DNA of 38,172 nucleotides from a virus. Under the pieces are notes generated by a model. The model saw nothing but the letters and a program-made list of their open reading frames with translations, ran no database searches and was not told where the DNA came from. Positions 7,480 to 15,760 of this stretch are shown here, piece after piece. The DNA is taken from IMG/VR virus record IMGVR_UViG_3300034375_012650, positions 1 through 38,172 of that record; one strand, given 5' to 3'. How positions within the stretch are numbered: position 1 is the stretch's first letter; each line of letters opens with the position of its first letter. Made by a program: the position numbers and the translations under genes.

Positions 7480-7554
7480 TGGCGTTCCGACCAGGAATCG
7501 AACCTGGAATAGAGGATTAGAAGTCCACTGTTATATCCGTTTAACTATCGGAAC
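7480..7554 (-). tRNA. tRNA-Arg(UCU)
   Basis: This 75-base gene has a perfect acceptor stem (GTTCCGA/TCGGAAC), discriminator G and encoded CCA. The D arm is GTTA...TAAC, the anticodon loop CTTCTAA (anticodon UCU, AGA codons), and the T arm CCAGG-TTCGATT-CCTGG. One U-U mismatch lies in the anticodon stem. AGA is the favoured Arg codon of AT-rich phages. It is 5 bases upstream of the split tRNA-Ile, so the two are probably co-transcribed. Confidence 0.93.
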
Positions 7555-7569
7555 ACTGACTGAAATATA

Positions 7570-7598
7570 ATGATAACAGATTAATCTTTTTTTGTCAA
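7570..7598 (-). promoter_or_regulatory. Sigma70-type promoter of the tRNA-Arg/tRNA-Ile unit
   Basis: On the minus strand, TTGACA (7598-7593), 17 bases, then TATCAT (7575-7570). The tRNA-Arg 5' end follows 16 bases after the -10 element. The -35 overlaps the end of the adjacent coding sequence. Confidence 0.7.
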
Positions 7599-7808
7599 TA
7601 CACTTTCTTCTATTTTCACTAAAGTTATTGTCAGGGTTTTTTTATTGAATTTAGAATTTTCCATTAAATATTCTCTTTCTTCAATTATATCAGATCTTTC
7701 CCAGTCGAAAATTTGAAAGGATTTAGTTTTACCAATCTCTTCATTATTATGACTAATCATCCAATAATACAAGGTTGGCTTCATAAACCACTCTCGGGTT
7801 TCTCCCAT
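7581..7808 (-). CDS. Hypothetical protein, 75 aa
   Basis: The family is not recognised. The product has an aromatic N-terminal segment (MKPTLYYWMISHNNEE) and a C-terminal beta-like stretch (KTLTITLVKIEE). GGGAG stands 7 bases before the ATG at 7808. An alternative ATG at 7784, eight residues in, also has a GAGAG site and begins at what looks like the domain start, so the start is ambiguous. Confidence 0.65.
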   Translation of the reverse strand: MGETREWFMKPTLYYWMISHNNEEIGKTKSFQIFDWERSDIIEEREYLMENSKFNKKTLTITLVKIEESVLTKKD

Positions 7809-7842
7809 GCTCCGTCTCCCAGGTTTTATGTAATTAAAAAAA

Positions 7843-8799
7843 CTAAAACATTTTTACTATATCCGAAACTTTCTTATAATTACTGATTATATTATCCAAT
7901 GAATCTCCATCACGATATGCCTGTTTATCTAATTGATTATTTTTATCACCCATAGGCCATATTCTCCAACTGTCGTTATCAATAACATCTCCAATAATTA
8001 ATTTACCATGATCGAAATCATAACCAACTTCTAATTTTAAATCTATTAATTCTATATCAAAATCATTAAATCTTTTTTCTAGTAAATGAAAAACACTTTT
8101 TATCAAATCCATAATTTCCAAATATTCTCTAACATTAATTATAGAATCTATTTGTAACAATTTTTCTTCTGTTGGTTTTTTTGCTGAATATAAATCATAT
8201 TTAAATCCTATTTTTGATTCATTATCTTGATTCTTATCTCTCCATTCTCCAAAGTTCCAAACCAACAAAGGATCTGTTTCTACAGGAACTGTCCATTCAC
8301 CATTCTTCAAATAAAACTTTCTAGCTTGTTCTTCTGGAATCAATTTGGGAATATTCGTTATTGCATTTGAATCTTCATGTGATAAAACGGTAGGAATTAG
8401 TGCATACTTATGAAAAAATTCAACATGTGGAATGTAAAATTTTGTAGCTTCTTCTACATTAGGATATCTTTTTAAAAAAGAACCATAGGCTTTTCTTCTA
8501 ATCACGCACTCATAAGGCAACATTTTGCATTGTTTTGCAACAAAACTAAAACTATCTAATTGTTTTACAAATGATGTTGGTATATTATTATCCTCTAAAA
8601 ACCTAAAAATACTGCAAGTTTGATTTGTTTTATAGGAAGCAACACCAACATCATCTTTTTTTAATGCATCATTTGCAGTCAAAACATTTTTTGTTGTGAT
8701 TTTAACTAAATTTTTATAATCAATTTTTTCATCAATATAAGATTCTAATATTTTAGTTTTTCCTTCTATCAGATGCACTAAATTTTCTTGATTATTCAT
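7843..8799 (-). CDS. purC: SAICAR synthetase (purine biosynthesis)
   Basis: PurC condenses CAIR with aspartate using ATP in de novo purine synthesis. At 318 residues the product is longer than the bacterial type (about 240) and nearer the larger alphaproteobacterial/eukaryotic-like form. Visible motifs are the N-terminal EGKTKIL (ATP loop), YECVIRRKAYGSFLKRYP (about 98-115), LIDLKLEVGYDF (about 251-262) and IIGDVIDNDSWRIWP (about 267-281). These match PurC's ECVVR..GS, D.K.E.G and GDE.SPDS.R.W blocks. It overlaps the mazG-like gene by 8 bases and is one gene away from prs, so this phage makes both PRPP and a purine intermediate. It is a likely auxiliary metabolic gene. Confidence 0.92.
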   Translation of the reverse strand: MNNQENLVHLIEGKTKILESYIDEKIDYKNLVKITTKNVLTANDALKKDDVGVASYKTNQTCSIFRFLEDNNIPTSFVKQLDSFSFVAKQCKMLPYECVIRRKAYGSFLKRYPNVEEATKFYIPHVEFFHKYALIPTVLSHEDSNAITNIPKLIPEEQARKFYLKNGEWTVPVETDPLLVWNFGEWRDKNQDNESKIGFKYDLYSAKKPTEEKLLQIDSIINVREYLEIMDLIKSVFHLLEKRFNDFDIELIDLKLEVGYDFDHGKLIIGDVIDNDSWRIWPMGDKNNQLDKQAYRDGDSLDNIISNYKKVSDIVKMF

Positions 8800-9085
8800 C
8801 GATCAAGTCACTCCATATTTTTAGTTTTTGACGTTTTACTTGAGATCTCTTTTTTAATTCATCCCAGTTTGTAATTTTATGGTCTACTAATAATTCTAGC
8901 ATACAATAAACATCACCAGCCTCTTCTAAAAATTTAATACGCTGTTCTTCCTCAATTTGATCGATAGTTTCATATTTGCGAACTATTTTACTACATCGTT
9001 GTGTAAGTTCTCCACACTCTTCTGCAGTAATTATCATCAATTGTTGTAGTTTATTGATGGGATTACCCTGCGATGCCTTCATCAT
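8792..9085 (-). CDS. MazG-like nucleotide pyrophosphohydrolase
   Basis: The 97-residue all-alpha NTP-PPase shows TAEECGELTQRCSKIVR (about 20-36), the ExxE metal motif, and KFLEEAGDVYCMLELLV (about 51-67), the ExxD motif. This is the short single-domain MazG form common in phages. It hydrolyses (d)NTPs or perhaps (p)ppGpp-like nucleotides to monophosphates. Placed between prs and purC, it fits nucleotide-pool management. Genes on both sides overlap it by a few bases. Confidence 0.88.
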   Translation of the reverse strand: MMKASQGNPINKLQQLMIITAEECGELTQRCSKIVRKYETIDQIEEEQRIKFLEEAGDVYCMLELLVDHKITNWDELKKRSQVKRQKLKIWSDLIDE

Positions 9086-9264
9086 TTTTTCATATTCTTT
9101 ATAGTATTTTCTAAAGCAATGGTCATTCTACTTAATTTCAACTCTACTTTTTTATATTCCTCATCATCACGCTTGAGATTTTTTAACATATGCTGATATT
9201 TTTCCACTGTTTTTTCAAACCTTTCGACAGCATTTTTTTGACGAAAATATTTATTTTTTTTCAT
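9082..9264 (-). CDS. Small coiled-coil protein, 60 aa
   Basis: This Lys/Glu-rich protein is almost wholly helical, with a predicted coiled coil over about residues 10-58. AAGG stands about 8 bases before the ATG. Its stop overlaps the mazG-like start (ATGA). No family recognised; it could be a partner of its neighbour. Confidence 0.75.
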   Translation of the reverse strand: MKKNKYFRQKNAVERFEKTVEKYQHMLKNLKRDDEEYKKVELKLSRMTIALENTIKNMKK

Positions 9265-9281
9265 ATAAACACCTTTAATAA

Positions 9282-10208
9282 TTAAGTAAATAAATTTGAC
9301 ACACTCTCATCATTATGTACTCTTCTAATTGCTTCAGCAAAAACATGATAAACACTAACAACTCTAATTTTATTAGTATCTTTGTTTATTGTTCTATCAT
9401 AATGAATAGTATCTGTAATTACAAGTTCATCTAACTGTGATTCTAAAATTCTTTCCACAGCAGGACCACTCAAAACTCCGTGTGTGATATAAGCACTAAC
9501 TTTTTTTGCTCCATTTTTTTTCAACGCACTAGCAGCATTTGATAGTGTTCCACACGTATCGGCTATATCATCAACTATAATACAGTTCTTTTCTTCGACA
9601 TCTCCGATTACATGCATAACTTCTGACTTATTCGCAACCTCTCTCCTTTTATCTATAATTGCTAATGATGCGTTTAATGGTTTAGCAATACTCCTTGCTC
9701 TAGGTGCTCCACCAGCATCTGGTGATACAATACACAAATTTTCTAAATTCTTTTTTTCAATATCTTTGATAAAAGATTTTTTTGCATATAAATCATCTAC
9801 TGGTATATTAAAAAAACCTTGAATTTGTCCAGCATGTAAATCCATAGTTATAACTCTATCAAAACCAGTTGTTTGAATCAAATCTGCAAGTAGTTTTGCA
9901 GTGATAGGTGTTCTACTTCTAGATTTTCTATCTTGTCTGGCATATCCATAGTACGGCACAACAGCAGTTATTCTTCCAGCACTTGCACGTTTTAAAGCAT
10001 CTCCCATAATGAATAATGACATTATAGAATCACATGATGATAATGTCTGAACAACATAACAATCTTCACCTCTAACATTTTCTAAAATCTGAAAGTTTAT
10101 TTCACCATCAGAAAATTTCCCTAAACTAGCATCAGTAAGTTTAATATCAAGATACTCAGAAATTTTTGTGGATAGATCAATATTACTGTTTCCGGATATG
10201 ATTTTCAT
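9282..10208 (-). CDS. prs: Ribose-phosphate pyrophosphokinase (PRPP synthetase)
   Basis: Prs makes PRPP from ribose-5-phosphate and ATP, feeding purine, pyrimidine, His and NAD synthesis. The 308 residues are essentially full length (bacterial Prs about 315). All signatures are present: GKFSDGEINFQI (about 30-41), PYYGYARQDRKSRSRTPITA (about 90-109), the metal-binding DLHAGQIQGFF (about 124-134) and the PRPP loop IIVDDIADTCGTLSNA (about 210-225). Nothing looks degenerate. It is separated from purC by two small genes and is the entry enzyme for the same pathway. Confidence 0.97.
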   Translation of the reverse strand: MKIISGNSNIDLSTKISEYLDIKLTDASLGKFSDGEINFQILENVRGEDCYVVQTLSSCDSIMSLFIMGDALKRASAGRITAVVPYYGYARQDRKSRSRTPITAKLLADLIQTTGFDRVITMDLHAGQIQGFFNIPVDDLYAKKSFIKDIEKKNLENLCIVSPDAGGAPRARSIAKPLNASLAIIDKRREVANKSEVMHVIGDVEEKNCIIVDDIADTCGTLSNAASALKKNGAKKVSAYITHGVLSGPAVERILESQLDELVITDTIHYDRTINKDTNKIRVVSVYHVFAEAIRRVHNDESVSNLFT

Positions 10209-10218
10209 GTCTATTACC

Positions 10219-10707
10219 TTACCAAGATGATGAATAATAAATCAAGTCACCAGAATCTAATGACTTTAACATTTTATCAATACATTCCATATCATGAGTG
10301 TTTCTCCATTCTCTATCCTCATCATCTAAATACGACTCTCCAAAAAAGAATCCTTGAGTATCAGGCAATTTATCATTCTCAATATCTTCTTTAAGTTTCA
10401 AAACATCTTTCTTCATTAGAAAAACAATGTCATTGTTAAAACCTGTTTCACTCTCACCACCTTTATCATAAAATAAATTTTTCATCCAACCATGCAAATT
10501 AGGGTGTTTGCGCCAATAGCACAATTCACTACCCACACCATAAGGAATCATAATAGTAGGGTATCTAGTTATGTATTCCTTTAAATCAAAATCTACATCT
10601 TTATCATTAACATTTAGACTCATAGAATTAATTATAGTTTTTGTAAATTTTTCTAAATCAACAATATCCCATTTTCGAACTACTCTAACATACATATCTA
10701 AGCCCAT
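10219..10707 (-). CDS. Conserved phage protein of the MGLDMY type
   Basis: The 162-residue protein begins MGLDMYVRV and contains ELCYWRKHPNLHGWM (about 75-89). This combination is familiar from many uncharacterised phage and bacterial proteins (YWRK..AIH.WF). The rest is acidic, ending YYSSSW. The repeated His/Trp/Tyr conservation suggests a binding site, but no function is known to me. Confidence 0.85.
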   Translation of the reverse strand: MGLDMYVRVVRKWDIVDLEKFTKTIINSMSLNVNDKDVDFDLKEYITRYPTIMIPYGVGSELCYWRKHPNLHGWMKNLFYDKGGESETGFNNDIVFLMKKDVLKLKEDIENDKLPDTQGFFFGESYLDDEDREWRNTHDMECIDKMLKSLDSGDLIYYSSSW

Positions 10708-10713
10708 AAAACC

Positions 10714-10971
10714 TCACATTTTTTTAGGGTGAATTTTAATCAGGAAACCATCATCATCTTGTATTATATCATAAGAATTAAATCTATTATCCATTACTAT
10801 ACCATATTTTTTAAAGTAAAGTATAGTCACATATGAATAATTGTCATGCATATCTACAGCATCTAGAGTTTGTGTGGCATAATCTATACCTACATTATGA
10901 AGTTTATTGAATCTATAATAATCCAAGGACCAAGGAAATTCTAATTCCTCGTTTTTTATTCGAATTTGCAT
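10714..10971 (-). CDS. Hypothetical protein, 85 aa
   Basis: The ATG at 10971 was chosen because AAAGGA lies 8 bases upstream. A longer frame from 11013 would run over the promoter at 10997-11025. The product begins MQIRIKNEELEFPWSLDYY, is mixed alpha/beta and ends in IKIHPKKM. No family recognised. It has its own sigma70-type promoter. Confidence 0.75.
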   Translation of the reverse strand: MQIRIKNEELEFPWSLDYYRFNKLHNVGIDYATQTLDAVDMHDNYSYVTILYFKKYGIVMDNRFNSYDIIQDDDGFLIKIHPKKM

Positions 10972-11098
10972 AAAGTTTTCCTTTAACTTTACCCTTATTA
11001 TAGTATTTTTCATTAATTATGTCAAGTGAATTTCCGCAATTTTTACAAATTTCTTCGGAATCATCATTCACATATCTACAATATATACAAATATTCAT
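10913..11098 (-). CDS. Possible small zinc-ribbon protein, 61 aa
   Basis: The N-terminal half has CIYC (residues 4-7) and CKNC (18-21), a compact zinc-ribbon pattern followed by GNSL, as in bacterial zinc-ribbon proteins. The start directly abuts the stop of the upstream dehydratase gene and has a modest GGA site. The C-terminal half overlaps the next gene by 59 bases and contains that gene's promoter, which is unusual. The gene may be real with a non-conserved tail. Confidence 0.5.
   Translation of the reverse strand: MNICIYCRYVNDDSEEICKNCGNSLDIINEKYYNKGKVKGKLYANSNKKRGIRISLVLGLL
10997..11025 (-). promoter_or_regulatory. Sigma70-type promoter
   Basis: On the minus strand, TTGACA (11025-11020), 17 bases, TATAAT (11002-10997): a consensus match. 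The gene starting at 10971 follows 26 bases later. Confidence 0.75.
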
Positions 11099-12130
11099 TT
11101 AAATTTCCAACCAAACTGGGTTTTTCAAAGACCAATCTACAACTTCTGATACTCTATCTGTAAATTTAATTTTTGGTTGCCATCCTAATTTTTGCATCAA
11201 ACTACCATCTAGTGCATATCTCAAATCGTGACCCGGCCTTTGAGAGTGAAAATCGACCATTTCATATTTTAATTTTTTATTCTGCACATTGGCAATTATT
11301 GATGCAAGTGTTAAATTATCAATTTCTTCAGGTCCAACTAAATTAAATTTAAAATTTTTACCAACACCCACTGCATCATTGGTTCTATCGTTTACATCAA
11401 CTTTAGCATTCATTAAAAAATGAACACCTTCTGCAACATCTTTTGCATGAATATAATGTCTAGATCCCGCTACAGTTTTTTCAGGATTTGAATGGACTGT
11501 AATATGCTCATCATCTCTAACTTTTCGAATACACATTGGTATATATTTTTCAGGATGCTGTCTTTCTCCAAAAACATTCATCGTGTGTGTAATATAAGTT
11601 GGTATTTTATATGTATTTTCATAAGCAACAACCATTTCCTCAGCTCCTGCCTTCGATGCACTGTATGGATTTCCAGAATTGTATCGATCCCATTCTTTAA
11701 ATTTTATTCCATTCGGAGCAGGACCAAATACTTCGTCCGTGCTAAAATAAATAAAACGTTCTAAATTGTCAATTCCTTTAGCAAAATCCAAGAGATTAAC
11801 AGTCCCGACAACATTATCCATTACAAATTCCATCGGATATTCAATGCTACGATCAACATGTGATCCAGCTGCCATATGAATAATGTAATCTATCTTACCG
11901 ATATGTGAAGATATTTGAGAATTTATGGGAGATTTCAAATCATGCCAAACAGTTCTCACTCTTTTTCTTTCAGAATTATTTTTTAATATGTCTACCATTC
12001 GATTTAAGTTACCACCAAAATCAATACGATCCAATGTGACTATATTATAATCTGTTTTATTTAAAGTTTCTTCAATAAAATGATGAGCAATAAATCCTGC
12101 ACCGCCTGTCAATAAAATAGTTTTACTCAT
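11099..12130 (-). CDS. NDP-glucose 4,6-dehydratase-like SDR (RmlB type)
   Basis: This extended short-chain dehydrogenase acts on nucleotide sugars. The NAD-binding loop is TGGAGFIAHHFIE (about 8-20). IIHMAAGSHVDRSIEYP (about 82-98) and FIYFSTDEVFGP (about 126-137) carry the RmlB-specific Thr-Asp-Glu catalytic triplet. NPYSASKAGAEEM (about 154-166) gives the Tyr-x3-Lys pair. 343 residues is normal for RmlB. The likely product is an NDP-4-keto-6-deoxyhexose. It heads a five-gene glycan module with a sulfotransferase, an epimerase, Glf and a GT2 protein, which would decorate phage particles or host surface. Confidence 0.9.
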   Translation of the reverse strand: MSKTILLTGGAGFIAHHFIEETLNKTDYNIVTLDRIDFGGNLNRMVDILKNNSERKRVRTVWHDLKSPINSQISSHIGKIDYIIHMAAGSHVDRSIEYPMEFVMDNVVGTVNLLDFAKGIDNLERFIYFSTDEVFGPAPNGIKFKEWDRYNSGNPYSASKAGAEEMVVAYENTYKIPTYITHTMNVFGERQHPEKYIPMCIRKVRDDEHITVHSNPEKTVAGSRHYIHAKDVAEGVHFLMNAKVDVNDRTNDAVGVGKNFKFNLVGPEEIDNLTLASIIANVQNKKLKYEMVDFHSQRPGHDLRYALDGSLMQKLGWQPKIKFTDRVSEVVDWSLKNPVWLEI

Positions 12131-12141
12131 TTAACACCTTT

Positions 12142-12942
12142 TCAATTATTTAATATATTATCCAAATTCCATTTTTTTATTTCATTTTTCATAAAACCAA
12201 AATTTTTATTATTTAAAGTTTCCATTAGATCAAACAATTCATCCGCATAACTAACTCCACATTTTTCATCAACTGTAAAACTAACCAAATTTTTCTCATA
12301 AAAACTAGAATAATATTCTATAAATTTTGGATAATCAACAGACTCATCAACAAAATTTGATAGTTTTATAGTGTGATTTGGAATATCCTTAATAAATTCA
12401 GAAAAATTCAAATACAAAACATTATCCGTATCTTTTAAATTATTTAAAATATTATAATTGTGATAAAACCAAACTTTTGCACCCTTAGGAATATCAATAT
12501 TTTGATAAGCTTTTATTGTTGATTTAGTATACAATAAAGGAGATCTATATAAAACTAAAAAATAAATTTTACAATCTATTTTAGAAAATATTTCTTGCCA
12601 TAAATGAAAAGTTTTAGAAATTCTAGGTTCCTTAATTACAAGATTTTCTTTGACAGTCAACAGATTATTCAAATATAAAACCATTTCATCAGAATATCTA
12701 GTTCTAAAATAATCGTTTTCTTCATTTGAAAATTTTTTTGTGGACCAAAAATTTTTTCCTATAGTTTGTAAAAAATGCTCATTTCTGTTCATTATAATAA
12801 CATCTTCAAAATGTCCTTTTACGTTGGTAGGATGTCCACCAATTAAATGATCAGATAATTTGAATCTTATAGAACTGGCAATATTTGATAATACACTTGT
12901 ACCACTTCTTCCAGTTGAAAGTATACAGAGCAATTTTTTCAC
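12142..12942 (-). CDS. Sulfotransferase family protein (PAPS-dependent)
   Basis: The product is 266 residues. The N-terminal LSTGRSGTSVLSNIA (about 8-22) is the 5'-phosphosulfate-binding loop. KGHFEDVIIMNRNEHFL (about 42-58) resembles the GH-x-ED substrate-side motif of glycan sulfotransferases. VLYRSPLLYTKS (about 130-141) supplies the Arg/Ser of the 3'-phosphate motif. It would transfer sulfate from PAPS to a sugar. It overlaps the epimerase by 4 bases, tying sulfation to nucleotide-sugar synthesis. Sulfotransferases are unusual in phages; the exact acceptor is unknown. Confidence 0.85.
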   Translation of the reverse strand: MKKLLCILSTGRSGTSVLSNIASSIRFKLSDHLIGGHPTNVKGHFEDVIIMNRNEHFLQTIGKNFWSTKKFSNEENDYFRTRYSDEMVLYLNNLLTVKENLVIKEPRISKTFHLWQEIFSKIDCKIYFLVLYRSPLLYTKSTIKAYQNIDIPKGAKVWFYHNYNILNNLKDTDNVLYLNFSEFIKDIPNHTIKLSNFVDESVDYPKFIEYYSSFYEKNLVSFTVDEKCGVSYADELFDLMETLNNKNFGFMKNEIKKWNLDNILNN

Positions 12943-13898
12943 AATTCGCCTCTGTAATATTCCCTATACCAATTAACAAATTTTTCAACACCATTTTCTA
13001 TGGATGTTTTTGGTTCATAACCTAGTTTTTTTATTTCTGAGGTATCTGCCCAAGTTTCTTTCAAATCCGCAAAATGCTTTTCGCCATATTTTATCAATGC
13101 TTTTTTTCCAACATTTTTTTCAATAGCACGAACAAAATCCATTAAGTTAATCGATTCTCCTCTACCTATGTTGTATATTTCATTATATTTTTGGTGAATA
13201 TCATCAGATAATATTTTTTTTAATACTAAAGAAATACCATCAACAATATCTTCAACATAAGTGAAGTCTCTTTTCATATCACCATTATTAAACAATGTTA
13301 TTTCTTTTTCTCTGAAAATATGTTTAGTGAAATCAAATAAAGCCATGTCTGGTCGACCATATGGTCCATAAACAGTAAAAAATCTAAGACCAACAGTTTT
13401 ATCAATTTGAGATGCTAAAAATTGACATTCATTTACCCTTTTAGTATATCCATAAGGACTTGTCTGCATTCCAGGATTATCAGATTCTTTGAAAGGTAGT
13501 TTTTGACCATGCTGAACGCATGAAGTGGAAGCATATATCACATTATTAATAGAATTCTTTTGACAAGCATCTATCAACTTCTGCGTTGCTACAATATTAT
13601 TTTCAATATATTCGTATGGATTTTCTGAAGAATGTCTAATTCCAACGCTTGCTGCTAGATGAATAACGCAATCAACATTATTCAAATAGTCCGACCATTT
13701 GTTAGTTCTCAATACATCATCATTCAATACGGTTATGCCACTTTCTTGTAAAATTTTTGTTCTGTCGTATTTTAAATTAACATCATAATAAGTATTATAG
13801 TTATCAATACCAACTACATGATAATTCATTTTTTTAAGTAGTAAAGATAAATGAAAACCAATCATTCCCGAAATACCAGTAATAAATATTTTATTCAT
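12939..13898 (-). CDS. NAD-dependent nucleotide-sugar epimerase (UDP-glucuronate 4-epimerase-like)
   Basis: This extended SDR has TGISGMIGFHLSLLLK (about 7-22) as NAD loop; the usual Gly-rich GxxGxxG is TGISGMIG. VIHLAASVGIRHSSENP (about 80-96), YASTSCVQHG and the catalytic SPYGYTKRVNE (Tyr-x3-Lys) follow. FFTVYGPYGRPDMALFDFTK (about 174-193) and KRDFTYVEDIVDGI are hallmarks of UDP-glucuronate/galacturonate 4-epimerases. At 319 residues it is slightly short. It overlaps neighbours on both sides by 4-8 bases, an obligate operon arrangement. Confidence 0.88.
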   Translation of the reverse strand: MNKIFITGISGMIGFHLSLLLKKMNYHVVGIDNYNTYYDVNLKYDRTKILQESGITVLNDDVLRTNKWSDYLNNVDCVIHLAASVGIRHSSENPYEYIENNIVATQKLIDACQKNSINNVIYASTSCVQHGQKLPFKESDNPGMQTSPYGYTKRVNECQFLASQIDKTVGLRFFTVYGPYGRPDMALFDFTKHIFREKEITLFNNGDMKRDFTYVEDIVDGISLVLKKILSDDIHQKYNEIYNIGRGESINLMDFVRAIEKNVGKKALIKYGEKHFADLKETWADTSEIKKLGYEPKTSIENGVEKFVNWYREYYRGEL

Positions 13899-14976
13899 TC
13901 AGTTCCTCAATAAATTTAAATGCTGAAATAATAACTTTATCCATGTCATAATACTTATACTCACCTAATCTACCTCCGACCAATATATTAGATTCACCTG
14001 ATATTTCATTTCTGTATTTTTGATAAATCGAATTATTGAATTGATCATTAACTGGATAAAAAGGTTCATTAATTTTAGGATTATATTCTATAGGATATTC
14101 ATATGATAACCATGTAGTATTAGAATGGATATTTTCAAAATGTTTGTGTTCTATAATGCGTGTGTAAGGAGTTTCAATATCTGTAAAATTCATCACAGCA
14201 ACACCTTGATAATTATCAGAATCAATTTTTCTGTGATTTAAACTAACTGTTTTATATTCTAAATAACCAAATTTATAATCAAATAATTTGTCAATCGGAC
14301 CAGTATATATTATTTTGTTGAAAGAAGGTAATTTACTTTTAAAAAAATCTGTGTTTAATGAAACGTCAATATCTTTTAATAATTTTTCAAAAATTTGCGT
14401 ATAACCACCTATAGGTATACCTTGATATTTGTCGTTAAAATAATTATTGTCATAATTAAATCTAACAGGAAGCCTTTTGATTATTTCCTTGGGCAACTCT
14501 TTACATTCTTTTTTCCATTGCTTTTCAGTATAACCTTTAATTAAGGTATTGTACACATCTTTGCCCACTAATTTAATTGCTTGTTCTTCTAAATTTTTAG
14601 GATCTTTGATTTCAAATCCCTGCTCTTCTATAATATTTTTAGCATCCTCAGGTAATACGATATTCCACAATTTTGAAAATGTCCACATATTAAATGGTAT
14701 AGAAAAAACTTTACCTTTAAAATTAGCAACTGGCCTATATGTAAAATCATTAAAACTGCAATATTGATTTATCCAATTCCAAACAAATTCATTTGAGGTA
14801 TGAAAAATGTGCGGTCCGTACATATGAAGGTTGATATCATCTCTTTTTTCAGTGTAACAATTACCACCGACATGATTTCTGCTATCTATTACTAGAATTT
14901 TTTTGCCTTTTTTCTGTAACTCACGGGCGCATATCGATCCAAAAAAACCAGCACCAACTATTAAATAATCATACAT
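13891..14976 (-). CDS. glf: UDP-galactopyranose mutase
   Basis: Glf is a flavoenzyme converting UDP-galactopyranose to UDP-galactofuranose. The FAD loop is VGAGFFGSICARELQKKGKK (about 7-26), followed by the acidic IDSRNHVGGNCY. HMYGPHIFHTSN (about 52-63) is the classic Glf active-site stretch. Further on are RPVANFKGKVFSIPFN, YTEKQWKKECKELP and, near the C-terminus, VGGRLGEYKYYDMD. The length of 361 matches bacterial Glf (about 370). The start overlaps the GT2 gene stop by one base. It implies a galactofuranose-containing glycan. Confidence 0.95.
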   Translation of the reverse strand: MYDYLIVGAGFFGSICARELQKKGKKILVIDSRNHVGGNCYTEKRDDINLHMYGPHIFHTSNEFVWNWINQYCSFNDFTYRPVANFKGKVFSIPFNMWTFSKLWNIVLPEDAKNIIEEQGFEIKDPKNLEEQAIKLVGKDVYNTLIKGYTEKQWKKECKELPKEIIKRLPVRFNYDNNYFNDKYQGIPIGGYTQIFEKLLKDIDVSLNTDFFKSKLPSFNKIIYTGPIDKLFDYKFGYLEYKTVSLNHRKIDSDNYQGVAVMNFTDIETPYTRIIEHKHFENIHSNTTWLSYEYPIEYNPKINEPFYPVNDQFNNSIYQKYRNEISGESNILVGGRLGEYKYYDMDKVIISAFKFIEELNE

Positions 14977-15755
14977 TAAATACCAAGTTCTATCATTCTA
15001 TTTTTATGTTCTTCAGGAATGAGTGTTTTATTTTTCAAAAATAACATAAAATGATTTTTCTGTAAATCAAAATCAATAGATTTATTATGAGAACCACCCA
15101 AATCTTCTTTTTTCAAAACTCTATTTTTTAAACGATGTGAATTTCTTTTTAAATTTATATCCCAATCAACTGTATGTAAATGTGCCAAAAACAAATCACT
15201 ATCTCTGACACCTATAGCATCTGTTGAAATGACATTATGAAATCCATGTGAATATTTCAACTTTTTCTTAACAATCAATCCCTTATCATGATTTGGTTTT
15301 CTTGCCCAATATTTTCTGTATTTTGAAGAACACATGAATTCATTGTATGTGAGATTAGAATCTTTTTCAGTATTTAAAAAATCATGAACAATGTTATATC
15401 CTGTGTTCACAACATAATCATGATGTTTTAAATTATTAGCCATTTGAGATAAAAAATCTCCCCTTAAAGTATATAAAAAATCATCCGCCTCAATAAAAAT
15501 AACATGTTTATATTTTTTCAACAATTTTTCTTGAAAATCAACAACTGTGCCAACTAGCCATTCATGATCGAATGATTTTTCATAGGAAACTTTTACAACA
15601 TTTACATCCAAATCATCAGTAGATCCATCATTACTGTCATGATCTAAAACGTAAAAATCTAAAGGATCAATATATTGAGTATAGTATTTAATTAATTTTG
15701 GTAAAAAATATTTTTCATTTTGAACAATTGTAAAAATAGCAAAATCACTTTTCAT
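14976..15755 (-). CDS. GT2-like glycosyltransferase (Glyco_tranf_2_4 type)
   Basis: The product is 259 residues. The N-terminal FAIFTIVQNEKYFLPKLIKY (about 5-24) and DFYVLDHDSNDGSTDDL (about 33-49) follow the GT2 nucleotide-binding pattern. HVIFIEADDFLYT supplies the DxD-like metal site (here EADD). The His-rich LAHLHTVDWD is typical of the family that works on LPS-like glycans. AAGG stands 9 bases before the ATG. It ends the glycan module next to glf. Confidence 0.85.
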   Translation of the reverse strand: MKSDFAIFTIVQNEKYFLPKLIKYYTQYIDPLDFYVLDHDSNDGSTDDLDVNVVKVSYEKSFDHEWLVGTVVDFQEKLLKKYKHVIFIEADDFLYTLRGDFLSQMANNLKHHDYVVNTGYNIVHDFLNTEKDSNLTYNEFMCSSKYRKYWARKPNHDKGLIVKKKLKYSHGFHNVISTDAIGVRDSDLFLAHLHTVDWDINLKRNSHRLKNRVLKKEDLGGSHNKSIDFDLQKNHFMLFLKNKTLIPEEHKNRMIELGI

Positions 15756-15760
15756 CGTAA

